Source: Berberis thunbergii (taxonomy: Eukaryota > Streptophyta > Magnoliopsida > Ranunculales > Berberidaceae). From it: a stretch of 64,000 bases of DNA. Position 1 is the first letter of the stretch, and each line of letters starts with the position of its first letter. The notes below the pieces were generated by a model. That model was not told where the DNA came from, ran no database searches, and was given only the letters and a program-made list of their open reading frames with translations. Below, in pieces: positions 47,414 through 58,159 of this stretch. The DNA is taken from contig QNQO01006976.1 in the NCBI GenBank assembly GCA_003290165.1, positions 451,972 to 515,971 of the forward strand. The letters are read 5' to 3'. The position numbers and the translations under genes are program-made.

Positions 47414-48760
47414 CTAATGAAAACTATACAATTGGTTTTGTAGTATTTCTTTTACAGATTCAGAAACACCAAGGTTCACATCATTCAGCAGATTGGCTGA
47501 TAGCACTGCATCCTTACTGGTGAGAAAACGACAGTCAGACGGGCATGATCTGACAGAGTAATTTTCAGGCCACATTCCTTTTTCCACTTCACGTGGGAAG
47601 AGATTCGCGTTCTTCACATTGAAACCAATGGTTTGCTCATCCATGCTCCCATCTAGCCATCCATCCCCTCTTCAACACATTCTTCTGCCTGCTCTAACCA
47701 TGCTGGATTCCAGATACATTTCTGCATAATCATTTTTTTTAAGGGAAGTAAGTTTCATGATGGATTTAAAATCTTCACAAAAGGGAAATAATTGTTTAGC
47801 AGATGGAGGCATCATTGACGGACATATATCAGTACTTTCTAAATGACTCGAAAAGTAAAAGACTATTGAACTGCAGCAGCTGAAATAAAATCAACTTGAC
47901 TGTTACAAGGAGGAATATAACACAACAGTGCACATCATATGAAAAATTGTATAGCATTCATTTGATGACCAACTAAGTTTAGCACCTTCCAAAATTTTGG
48001 CTATACTCTGAAATTCAAGAACTGAAGCACATTGAGCAGCAGACAAGGTTCTAGTAGAAACCGAGTGTAATTCTTAACCAGAGTACAAATAAGATTCTAA
48101 CTTTCAGAATATCCAGGACATGAGTTGGTTAATAATCGGTATAAAGACATACATATTTACAATGATAAAACAAAGAGTTAGGTTGAGAAATAGGCGGATT
48201 AAATAAGCGTGTAACTTCCTTTGTCAAAAATCTGTCTGCGGATCTCACCCGTATGTTAATAGAATAAAAATATTTTACTAGGATGGTAAAGCAATAATGA
48301 AATATATATATATATATAGATGTATTTTGTGCCAGTATTGGGGTCATATCCTATAGTACACCATAATAAGGATTCCACGTAGAAATTACCTGAAAGTTTT
48401 TGTAATCAACAACACCTTTTCCATCTATATCTGCTTGAGCCCACAAATCTTTTATCTCTTCATCAGACAGTCCATGAGAATGACCTGTTAAACCTAGCAG
48501 CATTTCACTGGAGAGTTAGGTTTATGTTCATTGACAGCGAACACATCAGTCAACCCTTAGTTTAGAACTCACTGCACCTGATGAAGCGCTTCACAGAAAC
48601 CTGAGAAGGTAATATAATCACCATCGCAATCAGCCTTCAGAAAGGCAAATGCATCTTTTTCCATCACAGAAGCTTCACGAAGCTGGTACTGAAGAAGAAA
48701 AAATAAAATAACCATTATATCTGCTTCCGCCGTTTTTAAACATGGAGATGGGTTGATCAT
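47414..48760 (-). pseudogene. Captured EF-hand calcium-binding protein fragment
   Basis: Minus-strand blocks are about 48575-48690 (YQLREASVMEKDAFAFLKAD then CDGDYITFSGFCEALHQV), about 48395-48495 (LTGHSHGLSDEEIKDLWAQA then DIDGKGVVDYKNFQ) and 47414-47720 (WNPAWLEQAEECVEEGMDG then IGFNVKNANLFPREVEKGMW and PENYSV). The first two each contain an EF-hand loop (DCDGDYITFSGF and DIDGKGVVDYKNF), with Asp at loop position 1. The third matches the C-terminal tail of a small plant EF-hand family. A TAG interrupts the third block after the EEGMDG segment. Function beyond calcium binding is unknown. Confidence 0.75.
47854..48004 (+). repeat. 151-bp direct repeat, copy 1
   Basis: Nearly identical to 52306-52456 (two mismatches seen by eye). 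Copy 1 lies in the intron-like space of the EF-hand fragment. Confidence 0.9.
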
Positions 48761-50723
48761 GATCTACATTTCAGGTCCAATCAGATGGAAGATTTCCCAT
48801 CTGCACAATATTTTATCTCTACATATCAGCTCTTTTATCTCTTTCTCCATCTGCACAATATTCTCCATCTGTACATTACATATCTGTTTGCAGCTATAAT
48901 TTTTACAAGGAATCAAAACTTCTGACAGATATGTGAAAATGTTTATAATATAAGCAGCATGAGTGTCTGATGCATGTCTGGATGTGGGAGTGTTCAATAT
49001 TTGCAGGGTAAGGATTGCAGCTTTATAATTTTTTTGTTCTGTATAAACTCTAAATTTTAAATAAAAATAACTCCAGATTAAAAATAAAACTGCATAGGGG
49101 CAAATACAGATGGAGATGGACTTCAGTTGCATGTATTGATGGATGCATACCTCTTCACTGGAGCAACAACACTAACTGCTTCTACCTTCAAAGCAGATCC
49201 GAGGACATCCACTGGTGATTCACACGTATCTAGTCCGTGATCAAACCAAACAAGTAGATAAATTCGATAAGAAAACTGACTGAATCTTCACATCTAAAAG
49301 AAAAGAAAAGAAAATAAAATAAAATAAAGAATATACAAACAATAATGAAACATTTAGACAGGACACCATTCCAGGTGCTGCAATATATATGGGAGTAATA
49401 ATAACATTAACAATAAAAAAAATGTCTACGGCAGAGTGGAGATGTGAAGGAAGAAGAGAGAAATTAAAGGGCAGGATATTTGAAATCGATATGAGGTTCT
49501 AATATGAAATTAGGATTTACCACAACAACAAACAATGGTGACAGAGTTTCCATTTATATATTTATGGTAGAGTTTCTTATTTGGAAGAACAAATGTCTTT
49601 TAATTTACCAAAGTTAATGGAATGACTAACACAAGTAAGAGAAACTAAAATTTTAGAGATGCATGTGGGTGTATCGGTGAAAACTGGGTCTGTCAGTAGG
49701 TCTATGATGTTCCACATGGCTAACAACCTTCCCAGTCCAATTTCACTTCCATATTGCATATGATATAGGTAGATCATGGGTTGGATGGGTACAACCACAA
49801 AAGTCAATCAAGTGAATGATCTTAATCACATGTTCTAGGATAAAATGAATACACGTTCAACAGTTAAAGTACTTAAGTGCAATGATAGTATGCATATATA
49901 GTTGTCTTGAACATAGGTTGCAGAGTCATCATAGTTTTGTATAAAACATCAAAATAAAAGAGAAAATGTTGGCATGCGTGTGAAAACCATAATTTTAAGC
50001 TTTTGCATGCCAAGAAACGAGATCTCCCACTGTATTAATTTAAATTTTAAACGATAAGTTTTTTAATCATCCATACCTAGTAAAGTGTGGGACCAATACA
50101 GGTTTATTTTTCCACTTCACACTGTCCGTTGACAAGCTGTCCGTTCACACTGTAAGATCTTTTGACGCCTCGTGCAATGTTCAGCAATGCCAAAGCTGAA
50201 GAGTGTTGAGTCCGCGCGAGTATCTGGTACCAAAAACAATTCATAAATACAAATTTCTCAATTATTGATCTCTAAAGTGAAAAATCATCGGAAAAAGAAG
50301 CCAATGACTGTATACAAGAAAAAATAATTAATCATGGGATACGGTGCCAATAAAAGATCTTTCAAGAAATGACCTACACATTTTTTTTACAATTCTATGC
50401 CCATCAACACACTAGGTGGTGCTTGAGTGGATAACCTACCAACTTATGGTACAAACGGGGAAAGACGTCATTTAATAGGCTTCACTATCATCGTTATTAA
50501 ATGACTAAGAATCAGAATATAGAATTTTGAGTTTGTCAATAACAAATAGATATCATATTGTTGTCTGTAAATCTACAACTTCTACAAAAACAAAACAAAG
50601 AAGCAATGCTATAGTGCTATACTAGATCTTTCGGTAGAGATATACGATTTGTATCATCTAATTCAGCCATTACATTAATGTAGAAGTTTAAAAATGTGGC
50701 GATTTTCTATTAGCACGTTTAGA

Positions 50724-51498
50724 CAATGTTTTAAAAAGTGTTTTTAAGACTCGAGGCGATCGAGCTTTTTCCGAGGCGAAGCGTAGCCTCATGGCGTAGC
50801 GAGGCGAAGTGAGGCGTTTTTTTGTAAAAAATAGTGAAAAATGTATATAAAAATTCAAACAAATAAAGGGCAAGTTTTACAATGATATGGAAGCCACCAA
50901 CAAGGAGGACTATTCACCTTTGACGTTCAACGCAGATTAAACTAATGAGAATCAGTTCAGATTCCAGCATGAAAACGATAGGTTGGAAACAAAGCGGCAA
51001 GAATGATCAATTCAGCTTAAATTTGTCTATCTTAAGCTCTGCGGGGGTAGTATCCAAGGGTGGGAGAGAGATATCATCAAGAAGATATGGGTCAGTAACA
51101 TTGCCCCCAAAGCATGTGTTTTCGTTTGGATTGCCTTAATTGGAAATACCCTCAAAAGGGACAATCTCCTTAAAAAAGGTAGGCATGTGAACAACAAATG
51201 CGTCCTGCATGTCAAGCAATGAATCAATCAACTATTTGCTTGTCAACTGCAGTGTTTCTAGATGCATTTGGGGAGCCATTTACCAAATAACGCCAACTGA
51301 TCAAGAAATAAAAAAGCGTACGCCTCAAAAACGCCTCGCCTCAAAATTCCTCGAAGCGTACGCCTCAATGCCTCGAGGCGTACGCCTCAAAAACGCCTCA
51401 CACTGGCAGCTCAACTCGTACGCGCAAAGGCGATTTCTGTGCGCCCCGCCTCGACTCGCGCCTCAAGGCGCGCTTTAAAAACGCTTTTTAAAACAATG
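50724..51498. mobile_element. hAT-like non-autonomous element nested in E5
   Basis: The ends are CAATGTTTTAAAAAG and, inverted, CATTGTTTTAAAAAG, and both sides carry the eight bases CGTTTAGA (50716-50723 and 51499-51506). An 8-bp target duplication with CA...TG ends is typical of hAT transposons. The ends hold GAGGCG / CGCCTC repeats, especially dense at 51310-51470. The 775-bp element encodes no transposase; its middle contains a LINE-derived zinc-binding domain scrap. Confidence 0.85.
51060..51290 (+). pseudogene. LINE zf-RVT domain scrap inside the hAT-like element
   Basis: KKIWVSNIAPKACVFVWIAL, IGNTLKRDNLLKKGRHVNNK and, after a small shift, MSSNESINYLLVNCSVSRCI then WGAIYQ fit the reverse-transcriptase zinc-binding domain found near the end of plant LINE ORF2 (P+.+.FVW......+...DNL.KKG......C..C....ES..HLL..C......W). 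Only this domain is present, so it was probably picked up by the hAT-like element. Confidence 0.75.
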
Positions 51499-52305
51499 CG
51501 TTTAGACTGTTCCAACATCATAATTGCGTTATGAATTATCATAAAAAAAGGATGACTGCATAATAGATTCATTAGCACTAATGTTATGGGCATTAGCATG
51601 TGGTGAAATTTTATAATATCCAAGTATTTTCACATTCACACCCAGATCGAAGTGACAACTTGATGATTTACGAAAATTCTGTGAGGATTTAACGACTTGA
51701 TTCTGTAAAACCCTTGATTCAGAGACAGAGATAAATAATTGCTAAATGATGAGCTGCAAACCTTGGACATTGATCAGCACATTTTTCGTGATGGTTGGGT
51801 CAACCTTGGCATACTTGTTAGTCTCCAAAAACCAACCCATGGGTTTACATGGATCCGCGACCAGAGGCGACTTCAGATGAAATAAACCTGATCTCGACAT
51901 GTCTTGCTTTCATCCAAGATTTGGTATAAGAGTTTGGAACTCCTGCATCAAACAAAGATTTAGCAAGGTTCACAGTATAAACACAAGAAGTCACATGAAG
52001 AGAAACAAAAGGACATAAACCAGTGAACAGAGCTGAAGCTCCCTCATTCAATATATGAACTTTTTACCATACAAGACATCACAAGTTCTAAACAATAATA
52101 TCAAGAGATTTATTGGGGATAAAAAAACTAGCCAGTAATCAACAATAGGAAGGTATGAAAAACGATCTAGGTTCCTGAAATATTCACATCAAACATGCAA
52201 ACAGAACAAGTTATAATTATCAACATGATATTCAGTACTTTACTATACACAACCATGATTGAATTCTCATATTGAACTGCAGCAGCTGAATTCAGTACTC
52301 ATATG

Positions 52306-52456
52306 AGTAAAAGACTATTGAACTGTAGCAGCTGAAATAAAATCAACTTGACTGTTACAAGGAGGAATATAACACAACAGTGCACATCATATGAAAAATT
52401 GTATAGCATTCATTTGATGACCAACTAAGTTTAGCACCCTCCAAAATTTTGGCTAT
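52306..52456 (+). repeat. 151-bp direct repeat, copy 2
   Basis: Second copy of 47854-48004, about 4.45 kb away in the same element and orientation, located just beyond the second TON1 exon. Confidence 0.9.
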
Positions 52457-52530
52457 CAAACTATTACATGGAGAAAAACACTTTGATAGGGATGCCATCA
52501 AACTATTATTAAATGAATACAAAGGTCTAC

Positions 52531-53336
52531 CTAAAGGAGAGGCATGAAGTTGCTTTGCACGGTCATTGCAGCTACCAAGTAATGCAGGCGGAACACCATC
52601 CTCATTTTCTGCTACATGATCCTCCTCTTCAGTTGCCTCGAATACGCTTGCCCTCAGCTCGGCCTAGAAGGTCAAGATAAAGATAAAGCATGAGTGAAAC
52701 CTCTTATTACTTAGGATCAATTATCTATAAAGATAGGTACTGATGAAGGTTACCTCCATAGAAATGACAAGAATTCTGTAATATCACAAAGATTGTATAA
52801 AAATACCAAGAGTACATGGCATATGCTTGTTAATTTGATTGTGTACAAGGGGCGAGAACAATGACCAATGAGCATTTGGAATTATCAGGGTGCTAAAAAA
52901 TGTTCACCTTTCCCATTTCCTCTGAGCTTTAACTCCTAATTTTCTGAATTTTTTTTCTATTTAAATCCCATTACCCCTAAATAACCCCACTGCAAAAAAA
53001 TTCCCAAATCCCTGACTTGATCGTTCCAAAACCCCATAAATACCTATTTCCTAATCCGATCCATAACTAACAAAACACCCATTCCCCGAATTGACTGAAG
53101 AAAACCCCACGGAATGAATCAAGCAAACCTTTTAGTAATTTCGACAAGCATCTCGCATACCCATTTCGCAATAAAACACAAGCCCTAGCTCAAACATGAT
53201 AGAAATGAGAGAATTAACAAGAAACAAGGAAATGGGGGGTTGTTGTTACCCAGATCTTGGCGAGAACACCCTTCTTCTCGAGTGTTCGAGTGACTAAGGT
53301 TTTGAGGTCCATCATCTCTCTCGTGTAGTCGTCCAT
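52531..53336 (-). pseudogene. TON1: Captured TON1 (TONNEAU1) N-terminal exons
   Basis: TON1 is a centrosome-related (FOP-like) protein needed for the preprophase band and cortical microtubules. Exon 53250-53336 starts with ATG and encodes MDDYTREMMDLKTLVTRTLE then KKGVLAKIW. Exon 52531-52664 encodes AELRASVFEATEEEDHVAEN then GVPPALLGSCNDRAKQLHA. They join in frame and have no stops. This is roughly the first 75 of about 260 residues. The Arg at the first exon border of the family reads Trp here. A CT/GA-rich stretch at about 53340-53550 precedes the ATG and could be its leader. TON1 is the first capture behind the right end of E5. Confidence 0.93.
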
Positions 53337-53649
53337 CTTCTCCTTCTTGCTTGCGTTCCTTCCCTGCCTGCAGACTCGGTTGGTTGGAGAGTTTCCTCAA
53401 CAAAAGCTTAACCTTTAAGAGAAGAAGAAGACGCACAGTTACTGAAATGAGTATCTGCAGCTGCTCTGCTATGCTCTTGTTGTTAAAGAGAGAGAGGGTT
53501 GTGTTTGAAGGGAAGTCGAGGGTTGTGTTTGAAGGGAAGTCGAGGGTTTTTTATTGTCGCCTGGAGATTTTTTTTTTAAACCCTCTAATCCGGCATTTTA
53601 AATCTCTAATACGGCGTTTTATAAATTTTTTTATTTATGAGCGGGATTG

Positions 53650-54051
53650 ATTCGCGGGTTTTGTTTTCGCTCTTTCCCGGCGCTTTGGATAAAATGCCGG
53701 TATTGGTCACTTTATTCGGCGCTTTAAGTAATATGCCGGTATTTTTTTGAGTTTTACCGGCGCTTATTTACATCTAATACGGCGTTTTCAAAAATAAAAT
53801 AAATGGTATCTCTTTCCCAGCGCTTCGTAAGAAAAACGCCGGCATTAGTATCTCTTTCCCGGCACTTCCTAGGAAAAGCGCCGGTTTAGGTAGCTCTTTA
53901 CCGGCGCTTAGTTATAGACGCCGGAATTGCTTGAGACTTAGTTTATTTGCGGCGCTTAAAATATTAAGCGCCGTTATGGATAGTGTTTTACCGGCGCTTT
54001 TATTGAAACGCCGCCTTGAAAGTGCCGTTTTAAACTCCGTTTTTTGTAATG
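53650..54051. repeat. E5 right subterminal palindromes
   Basis: Dense CCGGCGCTT / AAGCGCCGG units in both orientations, mirroring the left end, up to the CATTA-type terminus. Confidence 0.85.
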
Positions 54052-54104
54052 TACCTCCAGGCCTAGGGATATGAATGTAAAAAAAAGCTGAAAATGTTGT
54101 CGAA

Positions 54105-54590
54105 TCACTTCCAAAGAGATAGGAAAAGATGCTTAGGCATGTCAACATTCAGACTAAAACAACAATTAAACTTATAAGTCAATTTAAATTTAATATGTTG
54201 TAGATTGTTGTCAATAAGAACTGCTCCTTTAACTAGTTTCCACACAAATACTGAGATTTTTTTATGGCATAAGCGTTTGCCAAATATTCTAAAAATCATA
54301 GATTGTTCTTGCCTTGGACGAAATAAATCATAGGCAGATTCAAGTGAATACTTGCATCATGTATACCCTTCCAAATGTGAGCATCTTCACTCCCCTATTC
54401 TCTATAACAGTGATTCCTCTACCACTTCTCTTTGCTCTGTAACCCAAGACCTGAAAGTTTTCACCTATTACTTCAACCAAAGTGAGATTATAAAATAAGT
54501 CGCTACTACTCCAGTCTTCATCTAATAAGTTGATGTATATGCCTTGATCAACCGCTTCAATTTTCCTCGGTACAAAACCAACATTTTTCA
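54105..54590 (-). pseudogene. LINE ORF2 remnant (zf-RVT region)
   Basis: On the minus strand, LESAYDLFRPRQEQ, then MIFRIFGKRLCHKKISVFVW, then KLVKGAVLIDNNLQH, match the end of plant LINE ORF2 (G.FSVKSAY.L...., P+KISVF.W+L..G.+.....L). Upstream, 54340-54590 encodes VDQGIYINLLDEDWSSSDLF, similar to the linker that precedes this region. There are frame changes at about 54300-54340, and the reverse transcriptase itself is absent. It borders the right end of E5. Confidence 0.65.
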
Positions 54591-54599
54591 TGGCATTAA

Positions 54600-55218
54600 T
54601 TTTTTTTTATGAAAATAGTGTTGGTATTTATTTAATTTCCCAACGACAACTTTCCTGCAAAATATTCAACACTTGTTATCCCAAAGTCTTTTTTTTTTCT
54701 AGAAACATTTCATGGTTTAATATATCATGCATTTACCAAGGAACAATTTCCCCTTGGTCAAGGTATATGGTTTTGCTGCAAAAATTGTGTTACCTTTGTA
54801 TATACACTTATGTACTTATTAACATGTTCTCCCTTGGTATAAGGTAAATACCTCTTCCTACAAAAATTTACCTTGCATTTACAAACTCTTTGCAGTAATA
54901 AACTAAATCCTTCATAAAGGTGTTTGATTTTTACCAATGAATTTCCTTGGTAATTGTTAACAGTACCTAACACAACTTTCGTTGTTATACGTGCATTTTA
55001 CCAACAAAAAGTTTTATTATAAAGGTAATTACCTTTTCACACAACAATTTTCCTCGATGATTCTAAGCTTTTTTTAAAATCATAGGTAAATAAAAAAATT
55101 ATATTTTCCTTTTGCAACTAAAAAGTTTGTTGGTAAAGATATTTGATTTTTCCAACGACTTTTCTTGGTAGTTTTCATTATTACCAGCACCACATTTTCT
55201 TGGCTTATCATCCGTTTT
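54600..55218. repeat. Repetitive AT-rich sequence with TTACCAAGG-type units
   Basis: Short phrases such as TTACCAAGG, CCTTGGTAA and ACCAACAAAAA recur in both orientations, like the subterminal region of another DNA transposon. Similar AT-rich sequence resumes after the LINE at 58142. No end could be defined. Confidence 0.4.
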
Positions 55219-55234
55219 ACCAACAAAAAATTTT

Positions 55235-58141
55235 ATTACAATCCCCTGCGGAATTGGATTGTGGCTCTGCCAAAGGCGATTTTGACTCTTCAGGGGCAGT
55301 TTGGACAGTTTTCAATCTGGATTATTCTAATAAGCCTTAGATCTTGGTTTGATCTAATCCTAACCATCTAACTTGAGAACGTAAAGCCACCGTCGCCAAC
55401 ATTGTTTCCTAGGTAAATCGACCGTCGCCCTGCCTGGCCTCACCAACGCCCAGCTTAGTCGCCGCTCAACCTAGCCCTCTCTTTGGGCGTCGCTTCTGTT
55501 TGGCTTCCCAGCCTAGTCATCTAGTTTCTGGCGGCAGTCTCTAACTGGACGCTGCTGCCTGGACCCTGGCCGTTTCTAGGCACCGCCACCGCTTCGAGTC
55601 GCCATTTTCTAAGCGATATCTTTGACTGGCCGCCAGATTCTAGGCTGGTTCTAGTCGCCATCTCTGATTGGCGATTGGTTTTGCTTGGTCATCTATAGGG
55701 CTGGCGAGATCATTTTAATATGCAATATGACGGCTTCCCTAGCCGTCAAAGGGGGTAAGGAACCTCCGGAAGAGGCTCCAAAGCTTTCTTTCGCTCAAAT
55801 ACTTGGAAAATTTCATGTACGTGGAGGATGTTAAGGAGACACATGTGGAGGGAACAAGATTTTGGAAAGAAGGAGAGCCAGCCATCGAGATAATGGCATC
55901 TGATGAAACCCGTGGGGAGACTTTCATGGAACAACACGTGATAGTTCTAAAATTCTCTAGTTACAGGCCAACATTGGTAGAGATTCGAGATTTGATTCAT
56001 CGAAACTGGGGGATACTTGGTGATTTTCGCTAGGACTTCTTGATCAACGACACATTCTTGTCCGGCTTCAATCTGAGGAGGAAGCAAAGAAAGTCTTGTC
56101 GAGGGACACTTTCTTGATTTGAGGAGTGTGATTCAAAGCCTTTCGCTGGCATGACGGTTTCAGTCTGAAAGCAGATCCGATCTCGGTTTCACTTTGGGTA
56201 GAGTTGCCAAACTTACCTTTGCATTTATTTCATCCACCTTTTTTAAAAACTATTGTGAACTCTTTTGGTTGTTTTTTAAGCATGGATGACCATACTCGTT
56301 GTTTGTCATGCCCGGGTTCTGCCCGTGTCTGCGTGGAGATGTCTTTGGCAAAAAAGTTACCGAATAGGATTTGGATTGACAGGGCAAACAATAGGGGCTT
56401 CTGTCAAAAATTGAATAATCGGGGTTCAAATACTCTGACTATTGTTCTTTGCTAGGACACCATGAAGAATTTTGCAGGAAAAAACTTGGCCTAAAGGGCA
56501 ATGCGAAAACATTTCATTTGGTGATTGCAGCGAAGAACGAGAAACATGAGGTGGAAGCCATGGTTATGAAGCAACAATATATGCCAGTGGTCAATAAAAA
56601 CAAAGTTGCAAAATGCGATGTGGGCACAAGTGGTTCCAAAAATACGATGGGGGAGGAAATTAAGGAGGGAAAGAGTACGGAGAAACTAGTGACCAAAAAA
56701 CCGGCGAAATTAGTGTTGACAAAAAATTTGAGACACTTACGGCAGATATTGTTGAAAAGGATAGTAACCAAAAATAAATATTTCAACTAGCAAACAAAAT
56801 GAGGAAGCCAATGATATTGTTGCGCCTGAAACGACGGAGGAAGGTCTACAAGAGACGAGGTATACAATTAGTGAGATTGCAAATGCTATGCATGTAGACC
56901 CAAGGGCAAGCATTGATATCGACAACCCAGGGAAGACAAATCCGGGGCTGGTAGATGAGTCAAAAGAGGTTGATTTCTGTCAATTTCATGGTCTAAAAGG
57001 AGAGGGATCTCAAGCATTTCAGGTTGATGTAGCAGGAGCTCATGCTGTCCAAGGAGGGGGACTGGTCTCACTGATTGTGGGGCTTCTCCACCCGAGTCAG
57101 GGAGCCAAATGGGAGAGTGTGTTTTGCTGGGTGCTGATCAGGAAGACGGGCAGCAGCTAATCATGACCCTAATTCAGTGACTCCAACAATGTTACAGCAG
57201 CTGAAAGGGACTCCAAAAACAGAGTTTGCAAGCTCTGTTTCAGCAGTGAACAAAGCAGAGTGCAGTGTTTCAGCAATGAACAAAGCGGAGTCTGCACAAT
57301 TGGTTTCAGCAACAAACAAAGCAGAGTTTGCAAGCCCTGTTTCAGCAGTGAATAAAGACGGTTGACACCAACACTCAACAATTCGGAGGCGCGGAAAGAG
57401 GGAAAGATTGTGTAACATCAACGGTGAAATTGGGACTCGTCACAACAATTCAAATTGAGCATGAATCTAGTAGTAGTTCTAGGCCGAATGAAGTACATCA
57501 TATCGACCACGGTGATGTTGAAACTCAGTCGGAACAACTGGTTTCAGCTACCAAACCGGGGGGACAGTAGTTTGCTACTAGCACAGAGCTAGGGAAGCAA
57601 TGCAGGGACAGCAAGTGCAGGGACCTTCTGATGATGATTTTCAGTCTTTGGTCAGGGCCAAGAAACAATTAGAAAAATACGATATCAAAAATTCTCCGGA
57701 GTATAAAATAGTAGGAGACAAATTGGACAAGACTATATCATTGATCAAAGAAAATAGGCGGTTTCGATGGAAAAAATTGAATATCAATACACTCGAAAGT
57801 GCTAGTGATGAAGTCAACTCCGACTCTGAGGTTGGTCCACAGGTAGCGTGCAGTGATTTGGATTTAGGGGTTACGTCGGACGGAGAGAGGAATAAGAGGA
57901 GAAGTACAAATGTCAGGATGGCGGTCCCCTCGAGCATGCGTCTTTAGACGAGGCCGTGTTTAGCTAGATTATAGTTGTGGTTGAAGCAAGTTAGATAGGG
58001 CACAACACGGACGGTATTTTGTCCAGCTTTTTGTTCGGTTCTAATACGGGTTAAGTCGTAATGTACCCCGTTTTGATTGTAAATCAATTTTTGATAAGTA
58101 ATAAGAGTTCTAAAATAAAAAAATTTTAAAAAAAATAAAAA
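55235..58141 (+). mobile_element. LINE copy with ORF1 but no ORF2
   Basis: A GC-richer 5' part (55250-55720) leads to an ORF1 region, followed soon by a short 3' region and an A-rich tail (about 58112-58141). The sequence ACCAACAAAAAA plus a T-tract occurs just before the 5' end (55219-55235) and again directly after the tail (58142-58157). This fits a target duplication of about 16 bp made by target-primed insertion; exact borders are blurred by A runs. ORF2 with endonuclease and reverse transcriptase is entirely absent, although the tail is present. Confidence 0.75.
55727..57946 (+). pseudogene. LINE ORF1 (gag-like, DUF4283 type), broken
   Basis: The frame starts at ATG 55727 (MTASLAVKGGKEPPEEAPK) but stops after the FAQILGKFHV segment. 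In other frames it continues as WKEGEPAIEIMASDETRG, then EIRDLIHRNWGILGDF, then SVSLWVELPNLPLHLF, then a zinc-knuckle-like LCxxxGHHEEFCRKK at about 56440. Further frames at 56888-57160, 57177-57365 and 57600-57947 are the Ser/Lys-rich C-terminal half. LINE ORF1 binds the element RNA. At least four frameshifts or stops mean no protein is made. The same protein is found in the second LINE at 60747. Confidence 0.8.
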
Positions 58142-58159
58142 ACCAACAAAAAAATTTAA

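Larger units (their letters stand above)
46897..54051 (-). mobile_element. CACTA element E5 carrying TON1 and EF-hand gene pieces
   Basis: Starts CACTACAAACAG; the right end is TTTTTTGTAATG, so its terminal repeat reads CATTACAAAAAA with a change in the third base. TAC flanks both sides (46894-46896 and 54052-54054). Both ends carry about 400 bp of GGCGCTT / AAGCGCCGG palindromes. The element is 7,155 bp. On the minus strand it holds TON1 exons near the right end and an EF-hand protein near the left, plus unassigned exon-like pieces between (for example at about 51780-51960 and 50150-50225). A hAT-like element is nested inside at 50724-51498. Confidence 0.86.

Noticed and set aside
54600..55218. 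Another CACTA element with TTACCAAGG subterminal repeats
   Set aside because: Repeats are suggestive, but no CACTA terminus or target duplication could be found.
55739..55937. Minus-strand frames over LINE ORF1
   Set aside because: Shadows of the plus-strand ORF1 coding sequence.
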